From positions 1 through 32,249 of the forward strand of contig LFER01000011.1 in NCBI GenBank assembly GCA_001510135.1: a DNA stretch of 32,249 nt, in the 5' to 3' direction. Both the position numbers and the translations under genes were made by a program. The notes under the pieces were generated by a model. That model saw nothing but the letters and a program-made list of their open reading frames with translations. It was not told the origin of the DNA and did no database searches. Numbering within the stretch: position 1 is the first letter of the stretch; each line of letters begins with the position of its first letter. Positions 1-6,868 of this stretch are shown here, in pieces. The stretch is from Alphaproteobacteria bacterium casp-alpha6 (GTDB taxonomy: Bacteria; Pseudomonadota; Alphaproteobacteria; Rhodobacterales; Rhodobacteraceae).

Positions 1-697
1 TCTGGACAGATATCCGCGTGCGCTTTCAGGGGGGCAAAGACAACGCGTTGCCATGGGACGCGCGATCGTTAGGGATCCGCAAGTGTTTTTGTTTGATGAG
101 CCGCTATCAAATCTTGATGCTAAATTACGGGTGCAAATGCGGGCAGAAATCCGAGAATTGCATCAACGTTTAAAATCCACCACGATTTATGTCACCCACG
201 ACCAGATCGAAGCAATGACAATGGCAGACAAAATTGTCGTCATGCAAAACGGTTATATCGAACAGGTGGGAACCCCGCTTGATCTTTATGACCGGCCGGA
301 AAATACATTTGTTGCAGGGTTTATCGGCTCTCCCTCGATGAATCTCATCTCTGCAACGGTGGCATCCAAAGAAGGTGGGTTCATCGCCATGACCGAAGCG
401 GGGGCCCTTGAACTTCCGTCGGGTCATTCACTTTCAGAAGGTCAAAAAATTATAATTGGCATTCGACCCGAAGCGCTTATGCCGGCAGAGACCGGTTTGA
501 AAGTCGCCGTCGCAGTGGTCGAACCCACGGGGGCAGAAACACATTTGGTCACGCGCTCAGAAGGGCAGGAATTTACCTCGGTGATGCGCGAACGTTCAGA
601 TTTTACGATCGGACAACAGATTTGCCTGTCAGCCCCCAAAACATCACTACATCTGTTTGACGCAGAAAGCGCAAAGAGGTTGGACTATCAGGCATGA
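1..697 (+). CDS. Sugar ABC transporter ATP-binding protein, MalK/UgpC type (5' partial)
   Basis: This is the C-terminal two thirds of a cytoplasmic ATPase that powers a carbohydrate importer. The reading frame is open from base 2, so the gene begins outside the window; the first in-frame ATG, at 53, is internal. The frame opens just before the ABC signature LSGGQRQRV, followed by Walker B (VFLFDEP), the D-loop (SNLDA) and the switch histidine (THD). The last ~110 residues match the OB/TOBE regulatory domain usual in MalK, UgpC and MsmK proteins, which places it in the CUT1 group. Walker A is missing only because of the window edge. A mutarotase and a sugar kinase follow, so the cargo is probably a monosaccharide or polyol. 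The exact sugar cannot be read from the sequence. Confidence 0.92.
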   Translation, partial: LDRYPRALSGGQRQRVAMGRAIVRDPQVFLFDEPLSNLDAKLRVQMRAEIRELHQRLKSTTIYVTHDQIEAMTMADKIVVMQNGYIEQVGTPLDLYDRPENTFVAGFIGSPSMNLISATVASKEGGFIAMTEAGALELPSGHSLSEGQKIIIGIRPEALMPAETGLKVAVAVVEPTGAETHLVTRSEGQEFTSVMRERSDFTIGQQICLSAPKTSLHLFDAESAKRLDYQA

Positions 698-746
698 TGA
701 AACGACCAACACAGAACGCCTTGATACAACAGAAGGAAAGCTAAAA

Positions 747-1196
747 ATGTTAAAGGGCATAAATCCGCTTTTGAATGCAGATGTGCTGCAGGTTCTGCGC
801 GCGATGGGACATGGGGATGATCTGATCATTGCAGATACCAATTTCCCTTCAGACAGCGTTGCGCGACAAACAGTTTACGGGCGCCTTTTGCGGATTGACG
901 CAAGCGCCGCAGAGGTGGTGGAAGCCGTTCTATCGCTTATGCCGATCGATACTTTTGTGGAGGATGCCGCGGCAAGAATGGAAGTTGTCGGCGAACCTGA
1001 TACCATTCTCCCCGTTATGGAAGAAGTTCAAGGAAAGGTTTCCGCGGTCGGTGGACCAGATCCGATGATGCCCATCGAACGGTTCGCATTTTATGATCGG
1101 GCCAAACAGGCCTACGCCGTGATCCAAACAGGTGAACGGCGGTTTTACGGCTGTTTTGCCTTTCGAAAAGGGGTGATAGGGCCAGACGAAGGATAA
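747..1196 (+). CDS. fucU: RbsD/FucU-family sugar mutarotase
   Basis: This 149-residue cytoplasmic protein probably interconverts the alpha and beta anomers of an imported sugar so the next enzyme gets the right form. The N-terminus has the family pattern LNADVLQVLRAMGHGDDLII, with the likely catalytic His at residue 22, then ADTNFPS; length is normal for FucU. The frame is open further upstream, but ATG 747 is preferred: AGAAGGAAAG lies 6-16 bases upstream and the family N-terminus begins here, whereas a TTG at 657 would overlap the ATPase gene. It sits 49 bp after the transporter ATPase and 3 bp before the ribokinase, so it is operonic. FucU is favoured over RbsD by the MGHGD and ADTNFP motifs, but the substrate (fucose, ribose or another) is uncertain. 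Confidence 0.88.
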   Translation: MLKGINPLLNADVLQVLRAMGHGDDLIIADTNFPSDSVARQTVYGRLLRIDASAAEVVEAVLSLMPIDTFVEDAAARMEVVGEPDTILPVMEEVQGKVSAVGGPDPMMPIERFAFYDRAKQAYAVIQTGERRFYGCFAFRKGVIGPDEG

Positions 1197-1199
1197 AAT

Positions 1200-2108
1200 A
1201 TGGGACGTATTGTTGTTTTAGGGGTTTTTGTAGCCGATACAGCATATCGTGCAGATCGGATGCCACGCATGGGGGAAACCATTTTAGGGAAATCCTTTGC
1301 GCTTGGACCGGGAGGAAAAGGGTCCAATCAGGCGGTGGCGGCGGGTAAACTGGGCGCCGACGTGTCTATCATCAGCCGCTTGGGTGACGACGATTTTGCC
1401 AAAATGGCTTTGCAGACTTGGAAAGCCGCCAACGTGACTCCAAGGGTCATTACAGATGCAACATCATATACAGGTGCCGCATTTATTTTTATTGATGATC
1501 AAACCGGTGACAACGCGATTATCATCTCCCCTGGAGCGGCAGAAGAGTTCTCTACCGATGACATTGCTCAAAATGCAGAATTGATTTCGGGTGCCGATGT
1601 TTTCATGACTCAGCTTGAACAACCGATTGAGGTTGCGAAGGCGGGTCTGGAGGTCGCGCGAAAAGCTGGCAAAATCACTATTTTAAATCCGGCACCTGCC
1701 GCCCCTCTCAGTCGCGATATTTTTGAGCTTTGTGATTTTATCACACCGAATGAAACCGAAGCAGAGGCTCTGACAGGCATGACCGTCGCCACAGCAGAGG
1801 ATGCCAAACGCGCAGCTGAGGCGCTTGTCGGTCTGGGCGTAAAGACGCCAGTGATTACAATGGGGGAACAGGGGGCATACCTTCACGGATATGGGATGAC
1901 ACCCGCGTTCAACGTCGGGCCGGTTGTGGAAACAACAGGTGCGGGGGATGCGTTTAACGGAGGATTTGCGACAGCCCTTTCAGAAGGCAAATCCCCTGAA
2001 GAAGCCGTGCGATTTGGTTGCGCCACTGCGTCTATTTCCGTGACGCGTCCGGGCACGGCCCCCGCGATGCCCACAAGAGAAGAGGTCGAAAAACTGCTGA
2101 GCGGTTGA
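1200..2108 (+). CDS. rbsK: Ribokinase-like PfkB-family sugar kinase
   Basis: This 302-residue cytoplasmic kinase would phosphorylate the imported sugar, by family ribose to ribose 5-phosphate. The N-terminal PfkB signature GPGGKGSNQA is at residues 36-45, followed by NPAPA and the NETEAEALTG stretch typical of ribokinases. The C-terminal ATP/anion-hole motif TTGAGDAFNGG carries the catalytic base Asp250, and TASISVTRPGTAPAMP matches the monovalent-cation region of RbsK. Length is normal. The ATG comes 3 bp after the mutarotase stop, so the two are translationally linked. No key residue is missing. A related pentose or deoxysugar is possible as substrate because the transporter is CUT1-like rather than RbsABC-like. 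Confidence 0.9.
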   Translation: MGRIVVLGVFVADTAYRADRMPRMGETILGKSFALGPGGKGSNQAVAAGKLGADVSIISRLGDDDFAKMALQTWKAANVTPRVITDATSYTGAAFIFIDDQTGDNAIIISPGAAEEFSTDDIAQNAELISGADVFMTQLEQPIEVAKAGLEVARKAGKITILNPAPAAPLSRDIFELCDFITPNETEAEALTGMTVATAEDAKRAAEALVGLGVKTPVITMGEQGAYLHGYGMTPAFNVGPVVETTGAGDAFNGGFATALSEGKSPEEAVRFGCATASISVTRPGTAPAMPTREEVEKLLSG

Positions 2109-2134
2109 ACGGCCGCACGGGAAAGAGGCTAAAG

Positions 2135-3193
2135 ATGGTAAAGGACGCCATTCAGCAAAGCTGGCCGATGCCAGCAAACCCCCGCCCAATTGTCATTTTC
2201 GGTGCGGGCTCTATCGTGAGGGATGCCCATCTTCCAGCCTATCGGGCGGCCGGATTTCCGATTGCGGGACTGTATGACCCCGACATCGCAAAAGCAAAAA
2301 CCATTGGTCAAAAGTTCAACGTCCCGGTCTTTGTCACGCTTAAAGATGCGGCATCCCAACCGGATGCAATTTTTGACCTTGCCACCCCCCCTGCAGCCCA
2401 TCTTGAAGTTCTAAATGCACTGCCGGAAGGGTCGTTTGCCGTCATGCAAAAACCGATGGGCAGCACGCTCCAGGAGGCAAGCGCAATTCTAAAGCTTTGC
2501 CAGTCCCGCCACCTAAAGGCCTGCGTGAATTTTCAACTCCGCTTTGCTCCGATGATGTTGGCTTTGAAGGATCTCTGCACCAAAGGCCTTTTGGGTGAGA
2601 TCGTTGATATTGATATGTGGATGGCTTTGGAGACACCTTGGGGCCTTTGGGAATTTCTCGCGGACCTTCCACGTGTCGAAATTTTACTGCATTCAATCCA
2701 TTATTTTGATGCGATCCGTCATTTGGTGGGAAATCCCGTCGGGATCCACGCCAAAACCCTTGGCCACCCGCAATCAAAAATATCTAATACCCGCACCGCT
2801 GCGATTTTGGATTACGGGGACAGGTTGCGCTGTGCGCTCAGTATCAATCACAACCACCCTTTTGGGCGCAAATATCAGGCCTGCGAAATGCGCGTCTGCG
2901 GCACTAAAGGGGCCGCCTATCTGCACCTTGGCGTCAATCTGAATTATCCTGAGGGGGAAGCGGATATATTAGAGGTAAACCTTGGGCAAGGATGGGAAAA
3001 CATCGCTTTGGAGGGCAGTTGGTTCACCGAAAGCTTTGGCTACCGCATGGCGCAGCTACAACGGTATGCCAATGGCGAAGAAAGCGAACTGATTTCAAAT
3101 GCAAATGACGCGTGGCACACAATGGCGCTGATTGAGGCGGCCTATGAAAGCAGCGCACAACCAGCCACTCGAATTCAAACAGAGATGAAATAG
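2135..3193 (+). CDS. Gfo/Idh/MocA-family NAD(P)-dependent sugar oxidoreductase
   Basis: This 352-residue protein is probably a soluble dehydrogenase acting on a sugar, inositol or sugar acid. It has an N-terminal Rossmann fold with the dinucleotide motif FGAGSIVRDAH, an acidic residue at the end of strand 2 (LYDPD), and a C-terminal alpha/beta domain with an HYFDAIRHLVG segment of the kind that holds the catalytic His and Asp. The usual EKP motif reads QKPMG here: the catalytic lysine is kept but Glu is replaced by Gln. The frame is open back to 2018, but ATG 2135 follows GAAAGAGG, starts 26 bp after the kinase stop, and puts the Rossmann strand at the normal distance from the N-terminus. The exact substrate is not known. 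Confidence 0.87.
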   Translation: MVKDAIQQSWPMPANPRPIVIFGAGSIVRDAHLPAYRAAGFPIAGLYDPDIAKAKTIGQKFNVPVFVTLKDAASQPDAIFDLATPPAAHLEVLNALPEGSFAVMQKPMGSTLQEASAILKLCQSRHLKACVNFQLRFAPMMLALKDLCTKGLLGEIVDIDMWMALETPWGLWEFLADLPRVEILLHSIHYFDAIRHLVGNPVGIHAKTLGHPQSKISNTRTAAILDYGDRLRCALSINHNHPFGRKYQACEMRVCGTKGAAYLHLGVNLNYPEGEADILEVNLGQGWENIALEGSWFTESFGYRMAQLQRYANGEESELISNANDAWHTMALIEAAYESSAQPATRIQTEMK

Positions 3194-3203
3194 GCAAAGT
3201 CAA

Positions 3204-4058
3204 ATGGACACACAGGTGACAGAGGTGGACGAAAACATGAAAACTTATGCAGGTCTCTCGCTGCAGGAGATGACGCAGCGCTATCATCAAGACGGATTTA
3301 TTTGCCCGCTCAGCGCCTTGTCTGAAGCAGAAACGCTAGCACTTCGCGAAGACTATGAGGCCGCAGAATTCGATCTTCGGGATGATCCAGAACGACTGGC
3401 TCTTTTGCAGGCCTATCCAAACAGATTGCTGCCTTCCTTTGACGCGCTCACCCGTCACGAAACACTTGTTTCCGCCGCCTCTGCCATCTTGGGAGAGGAT
3501 GTTCTTGTATGGAGTGCTGCGTTGTTCATCAAAGAGGCGAATTCACCCAAAATCGTGTCGTGGCACCAAGACCTGACATATTGGCAATTAGACAATGACG
3601 CAGAGGTCACGTGCTGGTTTGCTGTGTCTGAGGCCAGCAAAGACGCAGGATGTATGAAATTCGTTCCCAAAAGTCATAAAACCACAATTCTTCCTCATCA
3701 TGACACTTATGCTGCAGATAACCTGCTGTCTCGAGGTCAAGAAATCGCAGTGGATGTGGATGAACAAAGCGCCGTTCATGCAGCACTGCACGCTGGCGAA
3801 GCCTCTCTTCATCACGGATTGATCTTTCACAGCTCTGGGCCCAACGTGACCTCAGACCGACGGATTGGATCTGCAATCCGTTATATTTCAGCATCAATGA
3901 AACAGAATACTGGCGACCGTCCGATGGTGACGCAAGTGCGCGGTCACCATGATTTTGGGAATTTCACTATCGCGCCACCTCCACAAGGACGTCTTTTGGA
4001 AGAAGAGTTTCGCCGCTGCGCGGAGGATGCTATATTAAAAAAACGGCTATTATTTTGA
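3204..4058 (+). CDS. Phytanoyl-CoA dioxygenase (PhyH)-family Fe(II)/2-oxoglutarate oxygenase
   Basis: This is a soluble non-haem iron oxygenase of 284 residues. The facial triad is visible: WHQD gives His121 and Asp123, and the distal His209 lies in HSSGPN, followed by two arginines (about 219-220) that would bind 2-oxoglutarate. PhyH homologues hydroxylate many small molecules, so the substrate cannot be named. It starts 10 bp after the oxidoreductase and ends the operon, which suggests it modifies or opens the same imported compound. An alternative start at ATG 3237 (Met12) has a better Shine-Dalgarno (AGAGGTGG at 3221) and would remove only non-conserved residues. No terminator is evident downstream. 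Confidence 0.85.
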   Translation: MDTQVTEVDENMKTYAGLSLQEMTQRYHQDGFICPLSALSEAETLALREDYEAAEFDLRDDPERLALLQAYPNRLLPSFDALTRHETLVSAASAILGEDVLVWSAALFIKEANSPKIVSWHQDLTYWQLDNDAEVTCWFAVSEASKDAGCMKFVPKSHKTTILPHHDTYAADNLLSRGQEIAVDVDEQSAVHAALHAGEASLHHGLIFHSSGPNVTSDRRIGSAIRYISASMKQNTGDRPMVTQVRGHHDFGNFTIAPPPQGRLLEEEFRRCAEDAILKKRLLF

Positions 4059-4372
4059 ATATAAAATACAACAAATTATAATTTAATTCGCCAACAGGAA
4101 TATAAATTGACACAGGACAAAAAGAGACAACACAAAAATACCGTTAAAGTAAATTTAAAGTTATAATTAAGATAAAAAATACTTTTAGATAGTTAAGTGC
4201 GCAAAATTTTGAACAAAAAATTTTCTTAATTACAAATTTTTTTTCGGTTAATATATTGATATAAAACAATTTACTTTTTCAAATATTATCATAATACTAA
4301 TTTTCCGGCTTCCAAGTGTTAATTTATGTTAACCGCGGGTTTCGACAGGCAGAAACCTTGCAAAGGCAAAAT
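4059..4372. other. AT-rich intergenic region before the outer-membrane barrel gene
   Basis: About 310 bases without a convincing gene. The stretch is strikingly richer in A and T than the rest of the window, with many A and T runs and repeated AAAATTTT-like blocks around 4200-4240. It probably holds the promoter of the barrel gene: TTGACA occurs at about 4107, but no good -10 is properly spaced from it. A GTG at 4316 opens the barrel frame early, but that extension lacks a ribosome-binding site and would bury the signal peptide. Curved or silencer-bound DNA is possible and unproven. Confidence 0.5.
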
Positions 4373-5368
4373 ATGTGGAAATCATCAGTAAGCGTAGCGG
4401 CACTTCTCTGCTATGCTGGAGCATTAAACGCGGAAGATACATTTTTTGATACTCATCTGCCTGGCATTGTAGAAAATATCGCGCGCGGTGCTGAGCAGGG
4501 GGATGCTCTGGGAGCCGCGGAGCAAGAACTTACAGGATGGACGTTAAACTTTCTCAAGTCTGCGGTGGATGAGGCAGAGCAGAACATCCTGGCGAGCTCC
4601 AATTTCACCCATTTGGAATTTAGCAGCGGTCGCGATGCGCTGGGTCTGAAAGAAGGCGGAGCGTCCAAGACCGAAGCGATGGCTGTCTACCGCCTTCGCG
4701 AGACAGATAATTTTTTCATCTTCAATCAGGCCTCTTTCGTAAATTTTGACGATCGCAACACGATCAACCTCGGCCTTGGGGGCCGCCACATCAATGATAA
4801 CGAAACGGTCATTATGGGGTTGAATGCGTTTTTTGATTACGAAGTGGGTTACGCCCACAAGCGCAGCGGGCTTGGTGCAGAGTTGATCACATCCATGTTG
4901 GAATTTCGGACGAATAAATATGTGCGTGCTTCGGGTACTTTAGAGAACAAAGGTAACAATGAGACGGCTTTGGAAGGGTATGATGTAACACTGCGGGCCA
5001 ATCTACCCTATTTTTATTCCTCTGACGTCTATTTCACCCGCAGCGAATGGAATGATGGTGCAGGATATACCATGCGGACCGAAGAGCTTGGTGTGAGCGC
5101 AGAGATCGTCCCCAATATGACTATCACCCTCGCGCATCAATCCCAGAAAGGACAAACGAAAGAAAGCGTTGCGTCCGTGGCCTACAGTGTCCCCCTTGGC
5201 CCCAACAGACAAAGCGAAAAAAGACAGCAAGACGGCAAATGGAACGCGAACCTCAAACCTATTCGCGACAAACTCTACAAACCTGTCCAACGTGAAAACC
5301 GCATCGCCAAAAAAGTCGAAAAAAAGGCTGAGCCGATCCAATTCGGCGTTAGTGCAAGTGGGTTCTAA
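4373..5368 (+). CDS. Stand-alone inverse-autotransporter (intimin/invasin-type) beta-barrel protein
   Basis: This 331-residue protein is a predicted outer-membrane barrel of the kind that exports intimin and invasin passengers. A signal peptide occupies residues 1-20 (WKSSVSVAALLCYAGALNA). The body shows alternating strands and the landmark phrases NLGLGGRHI, GLNAFFDYEV, RSGLGAEL and TRSEWNDGAGY. The end of the barrel (KPIRDKLYKPVQRENRI) matches the family region where a passenger normally begins. Here only about 25 further residues follow, ending in Phe, so no Ig-like passenger is attached. ATG 4373 is chosen because AAAGGC lies just upstream and the signal peptide begins there. A secreted protein follows 3 bp later. 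Fold assignment is fairly firm; function as an adhesin or exporter is inference. Confidence 0.8.
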   Translation: MWKSSVSVAALLCYAGALNAEDTFFDTHLPGIVENIARGAEQGDALGAAEQELTGWTLNFLKSAVDEAEQNILASSNFTHLEFSSGRDALGLKEGGASKTEAMAVYRLRETDNFFIFNQASFVNFDDRNTINLGLGGRHINDNETVIMGLNAFFDYEVGYAHKRSGLGAELITSMLEFRTNKYVRASGTLENKGNNETALEGYDVTLRANLPYFYSSDVYFTRSEWNDGAGYTMRTEELGVSAEIVPNMTITLAHQSQKGQTKESVASVAYSVPLGPNRQSEKRQQDGKWNANLKPIRDKLYKPVQRENRIAKKVEKKAEPIQFGVSASGF

Positions 5369-5371
5369 ACT

Positions 5372-6220
5372 ATGAAAAACCTGTTCCTCGCCCTTGTATT
5401 CGCTTCACTGAACATTTTGTTTTTTACGCACACCCCATCTCAGGCAGCAGAGGGGCAATGCGCCGTCGCAAATGGTTTTGGCTGTGACGGTGCCACAGCC
5501 GATGCTTTGCGGATAAAACTCTACAAACTCGCTTTGTGTACGGAAAAACCGACCTACCTTGATTACAGTTCCTGTGTTTATCTCTTCAACGAAGCAACCC
5601 CGATGACTTTGGAACTTTCCATAGGCTCACAGTTGCCGATTGTCCAAGACCAGATATCGATACCTAAAAATGTCTATACACACTCATTGATGCTTATTGA
5701 TAAAGGTGTGGACGTGAAGACGACGGTAAATTTGGCCGATGGGCGAACCTGCTGGGCCGATGGGGATGATATTCCGTTTTACTTTAAAACTCAACTTTTT
5801 ATGAACCAGCCTTCATATCCTGTGACTTGTGGTGCCGCACCCAATCCTCAGTGGTCGACACAAAATTTTTTATCCCTTGATGCTACCAACAAGAGGCTCA
5901 ACCAAACGACGGCAAATAACAGCATTGATCTGTATTTGTTGAATGATCTAACAACAGCAGCAAATGTTGTTCAGGGCAACGATCCAAATCACGGCTGGCC
6001 TACTCTCAATTCAGACGCGAACTATGTCTGGGGTGTTCAAACCTTCAACCAGCCTGCCACCGTGGATGCAAACACAACTAATATCGATTTGGGATTCAGA
6101 TTGACAGAAGCCTTGTCACTTAAATATTTTCAAGACTTTCCATTTATTACTTGTGGTTATCCTTGGTGCGCGGCCGGCGCAACTATTTCAAATTTTGAAT
6201 TTCTGGTATCGGCCCAATAA
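5372..6220 (+). CDS. Secreted eight-cysteine protein of unknown function
   Basis: I do not recognise the family. The 282-residue protein has a clear signal peptide (hydrophobic residues 4-19, probable cleavage near Ala26 in SQAAEG) and no other membrane segment. The mature part has eight cysteines, at residues 30, 38, 56, 68, 127, 153, 261 and 266, an even number suggesting disulfides and an extracytoplasmic location. There is no lipobox. The last ~45 residues are aromatic and hydrophobic (for example YFQDFPFITCGYPWC). ATG 5372 lies 3 bp after the barrel stop, so the two genes are almost certainly co-transcribed. The simplest guess is a partner, cargo or surface ligand of the passenger-less barrel. 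No enzyme motif is seen. Confidence 0.75.
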   Translation: MKNLFLALVFASLNILFFTHTPSQAAEGQCAVANGFGCDGATADALRIKLYKLALCTEKPTYLDYSSCVYLFNEATPMTLELSIGSQLPIVQDQISIPKNVYTHSLMLIDKGVDVKTTVNLADGRTCWADGDDIPFYFKTQLFMNQPSYPVTCGAAPNPQWSTQNFLSLDATNKRLNQTTANNSIDLYLLNDLTTAANVVQGNDPNHGWPTLNSDANYVWGVQTFNQPATVDANTTNIDLGFRLTEALSLKYFQDFPFITCGYPWCAAGATISNFEFLVSAQ

Positions 6221-6405
6221 ATGAATTTATCAGCTGTGCTGTCATTTTGTCAGGGTGCATGACTGGCACATCTTGGACGGGTCAACAAAAAATCTTTCCG
6301 CTTGGAATGGAAACGTCTTGTTTAGATTGTGTTTCTTATGTCCATATTTTGGAATAACTGCCCACAGCTCTTTTTTTTCTTGATCGCTCTGCGAATTCTT
6401 CTAAG
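6221..6405. other. Intergenic leader upstream of the cobalamin riboswitch
   Basis: I see no gene here. The stretch contains the end of the surface-protein operon and must contain the promoter for the riboswitch transcript. A T8 run lies at 6371-6378 but has no strong preceding hairpin, so I do not call a terminator. Short open frames across it have no ribosome-binding site. Confidence 0.4.
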
Positions 6406-6596
6406 AGTGCAGGGACTAAATGGTATCCTGAGCGACTCAGCAAAGGATTTAAAAGGGAACACAGTGCGTACCTTTGGGTTCAATTCTGTGACTGCCCCCG
6501 CAACTGTAAGCGGTTTCGCAGTTTGCATATGCCACTGAGTGAAGGCTTGGGAAGGCGCAAACAGCAAAATGCCGCAAGTCAGGAGACCTGCCATAG
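6406..6596 (+). ncRNA. Cobalamin (AdoCbl) riboswitch aptamer
   Basis: All conserved blocks of the cobalamin riboswitch occur in order: TTAAAAGGGAA (6449-6459), the box ACTGCCCCCGCAACTGTAAG (6491-6510), GCCACTG (6531-6537), GGGAAGGC (6549-6556) and AAGTCAGGAGACCTGCC (6576-6592). The closing P1 helix can form between GCAGG at about 6409-6413 and CCTGC at 6587-6591. In this class, binding of coenzyme B12 normally reduces expression of the downstream genes. Here those genes are a small membrane protein and a Znu-like metal ABC transporter rather than btuB or cob genes. Confidence 0.95.
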
Positions 6597-6608
6597 GTAA
6601 TGTAGTTC

Positions 6609-6691
6609 ATCTGGGCGGGGTGTCTCAGTGGGTCAGATATGATGAATATCTCTCTGATTTGCGCGCTTGCCCCTAACGCAAAGGGCAAATT
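6609..6691 (+). promoter_or_regulatory. Riboswitch expression platform with alternative RBS-masking hairpins
   Basis: Between the aptamer and the first good start codon lie overlapping, mutually exclusive pairings. TTTGCG (6658-6663) can pair with CGCAAA (6677-6682). TTGCCC (6667-6672) can pair with GGGCAA (6683-6688). ATTTGC (6657-6662) can pair with GCAAAT (6685-6690). The Shine-Dalgarno AAAGGG (6680-6685) of the ORF at 6692 is trapped in each. An upstream stem ATCTG/CAGAT (6609-6613 with 6634-6638) also fits. There is no U-tract, so control is probably at translation. The base pairs are seen directly; the switching is inferred. Confidence 0.6.
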
Positions 6692-6695
6692 ATGA
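6639..6695 (+). CDS. Possible 18-codon leader ORF inside the riboswitch platform
   Basis: An ATG at 6639 opens an 18-residue frame (MMNISLICALAPNAKGKL) whose TGA overlaps the ATG of the next ORF in an ATGA arrangement at 6692-6695. Translation through it would unwind the hairpins that cover the next ribosome-binding site, so it could couple translation to riboswitch state. It has only a poor Shine-Dalgarno (GTGGG) and no recognisable protein character. It may be accidental. Confidence 0.25.
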   Translation: MMNISLICALAPNAKGKL

Positions 6696-6868
6696 GTGAT
6701 GGTGTGTTAGATCAGGCTGAAGCGTATTTTTCTTCGACGTCTCAGCAAAAACCAACCAACACAAAACGGAGCTTTTGCATCACTGAATTCAGTCAATTCA
6801 GCCTCGTAAGTGCTGCCTTGGTGGCATCGTTGGGTCTTTGGTCGCTGATTTTAAGCGTGATTTTGTGA
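6692..6868 (+). CDS. Small tail-anchored membrane protein under B12 riboswitch control
   Basis: A 58-residue ORF starts at ATG 6692 with Shine-Dalgarno AAAGGG 6 bases upstream and ends in a GTGA overlap with the start of the ABC ATPase. The N-terminal half is hydrophilic (Ser, Gln, Thr and Lys rich). Residues 36-58 form one hydrophobic helix running to the very C-terminus (LVSAALVASLGLWSLILSVI). It does not show the histidine motif I associate with CbtB, the small partner of the CbtA cobalt transporter, so I do not give it that name. Its place as first gene of the riboswitch operon suggests an accessory subunit or regulator of the transporter. Coding status rests on the ribosome-binding site, the overlap and the membrane helix. 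Confidence 0.6.
   Translation: MSDGVLDQAEAYFSSTSQQKPTNTKRSFCITEFSQFSLVSAALVASLGLWSLILSVIL

Noticed and set aside
6329..6538. A 69-codon plus-strand frame across the riboswitch
   Set aside because: The bases from 6406 on are explained by conserved aptamer blocks, and the frame has no ribosome-binding site or family resemblance.
6692..6868. Naming the 58-residue protein CbtB
   Set aside because: It has a single membrane helix like CbtB but no histidine motif, and no CbtA gene follows.
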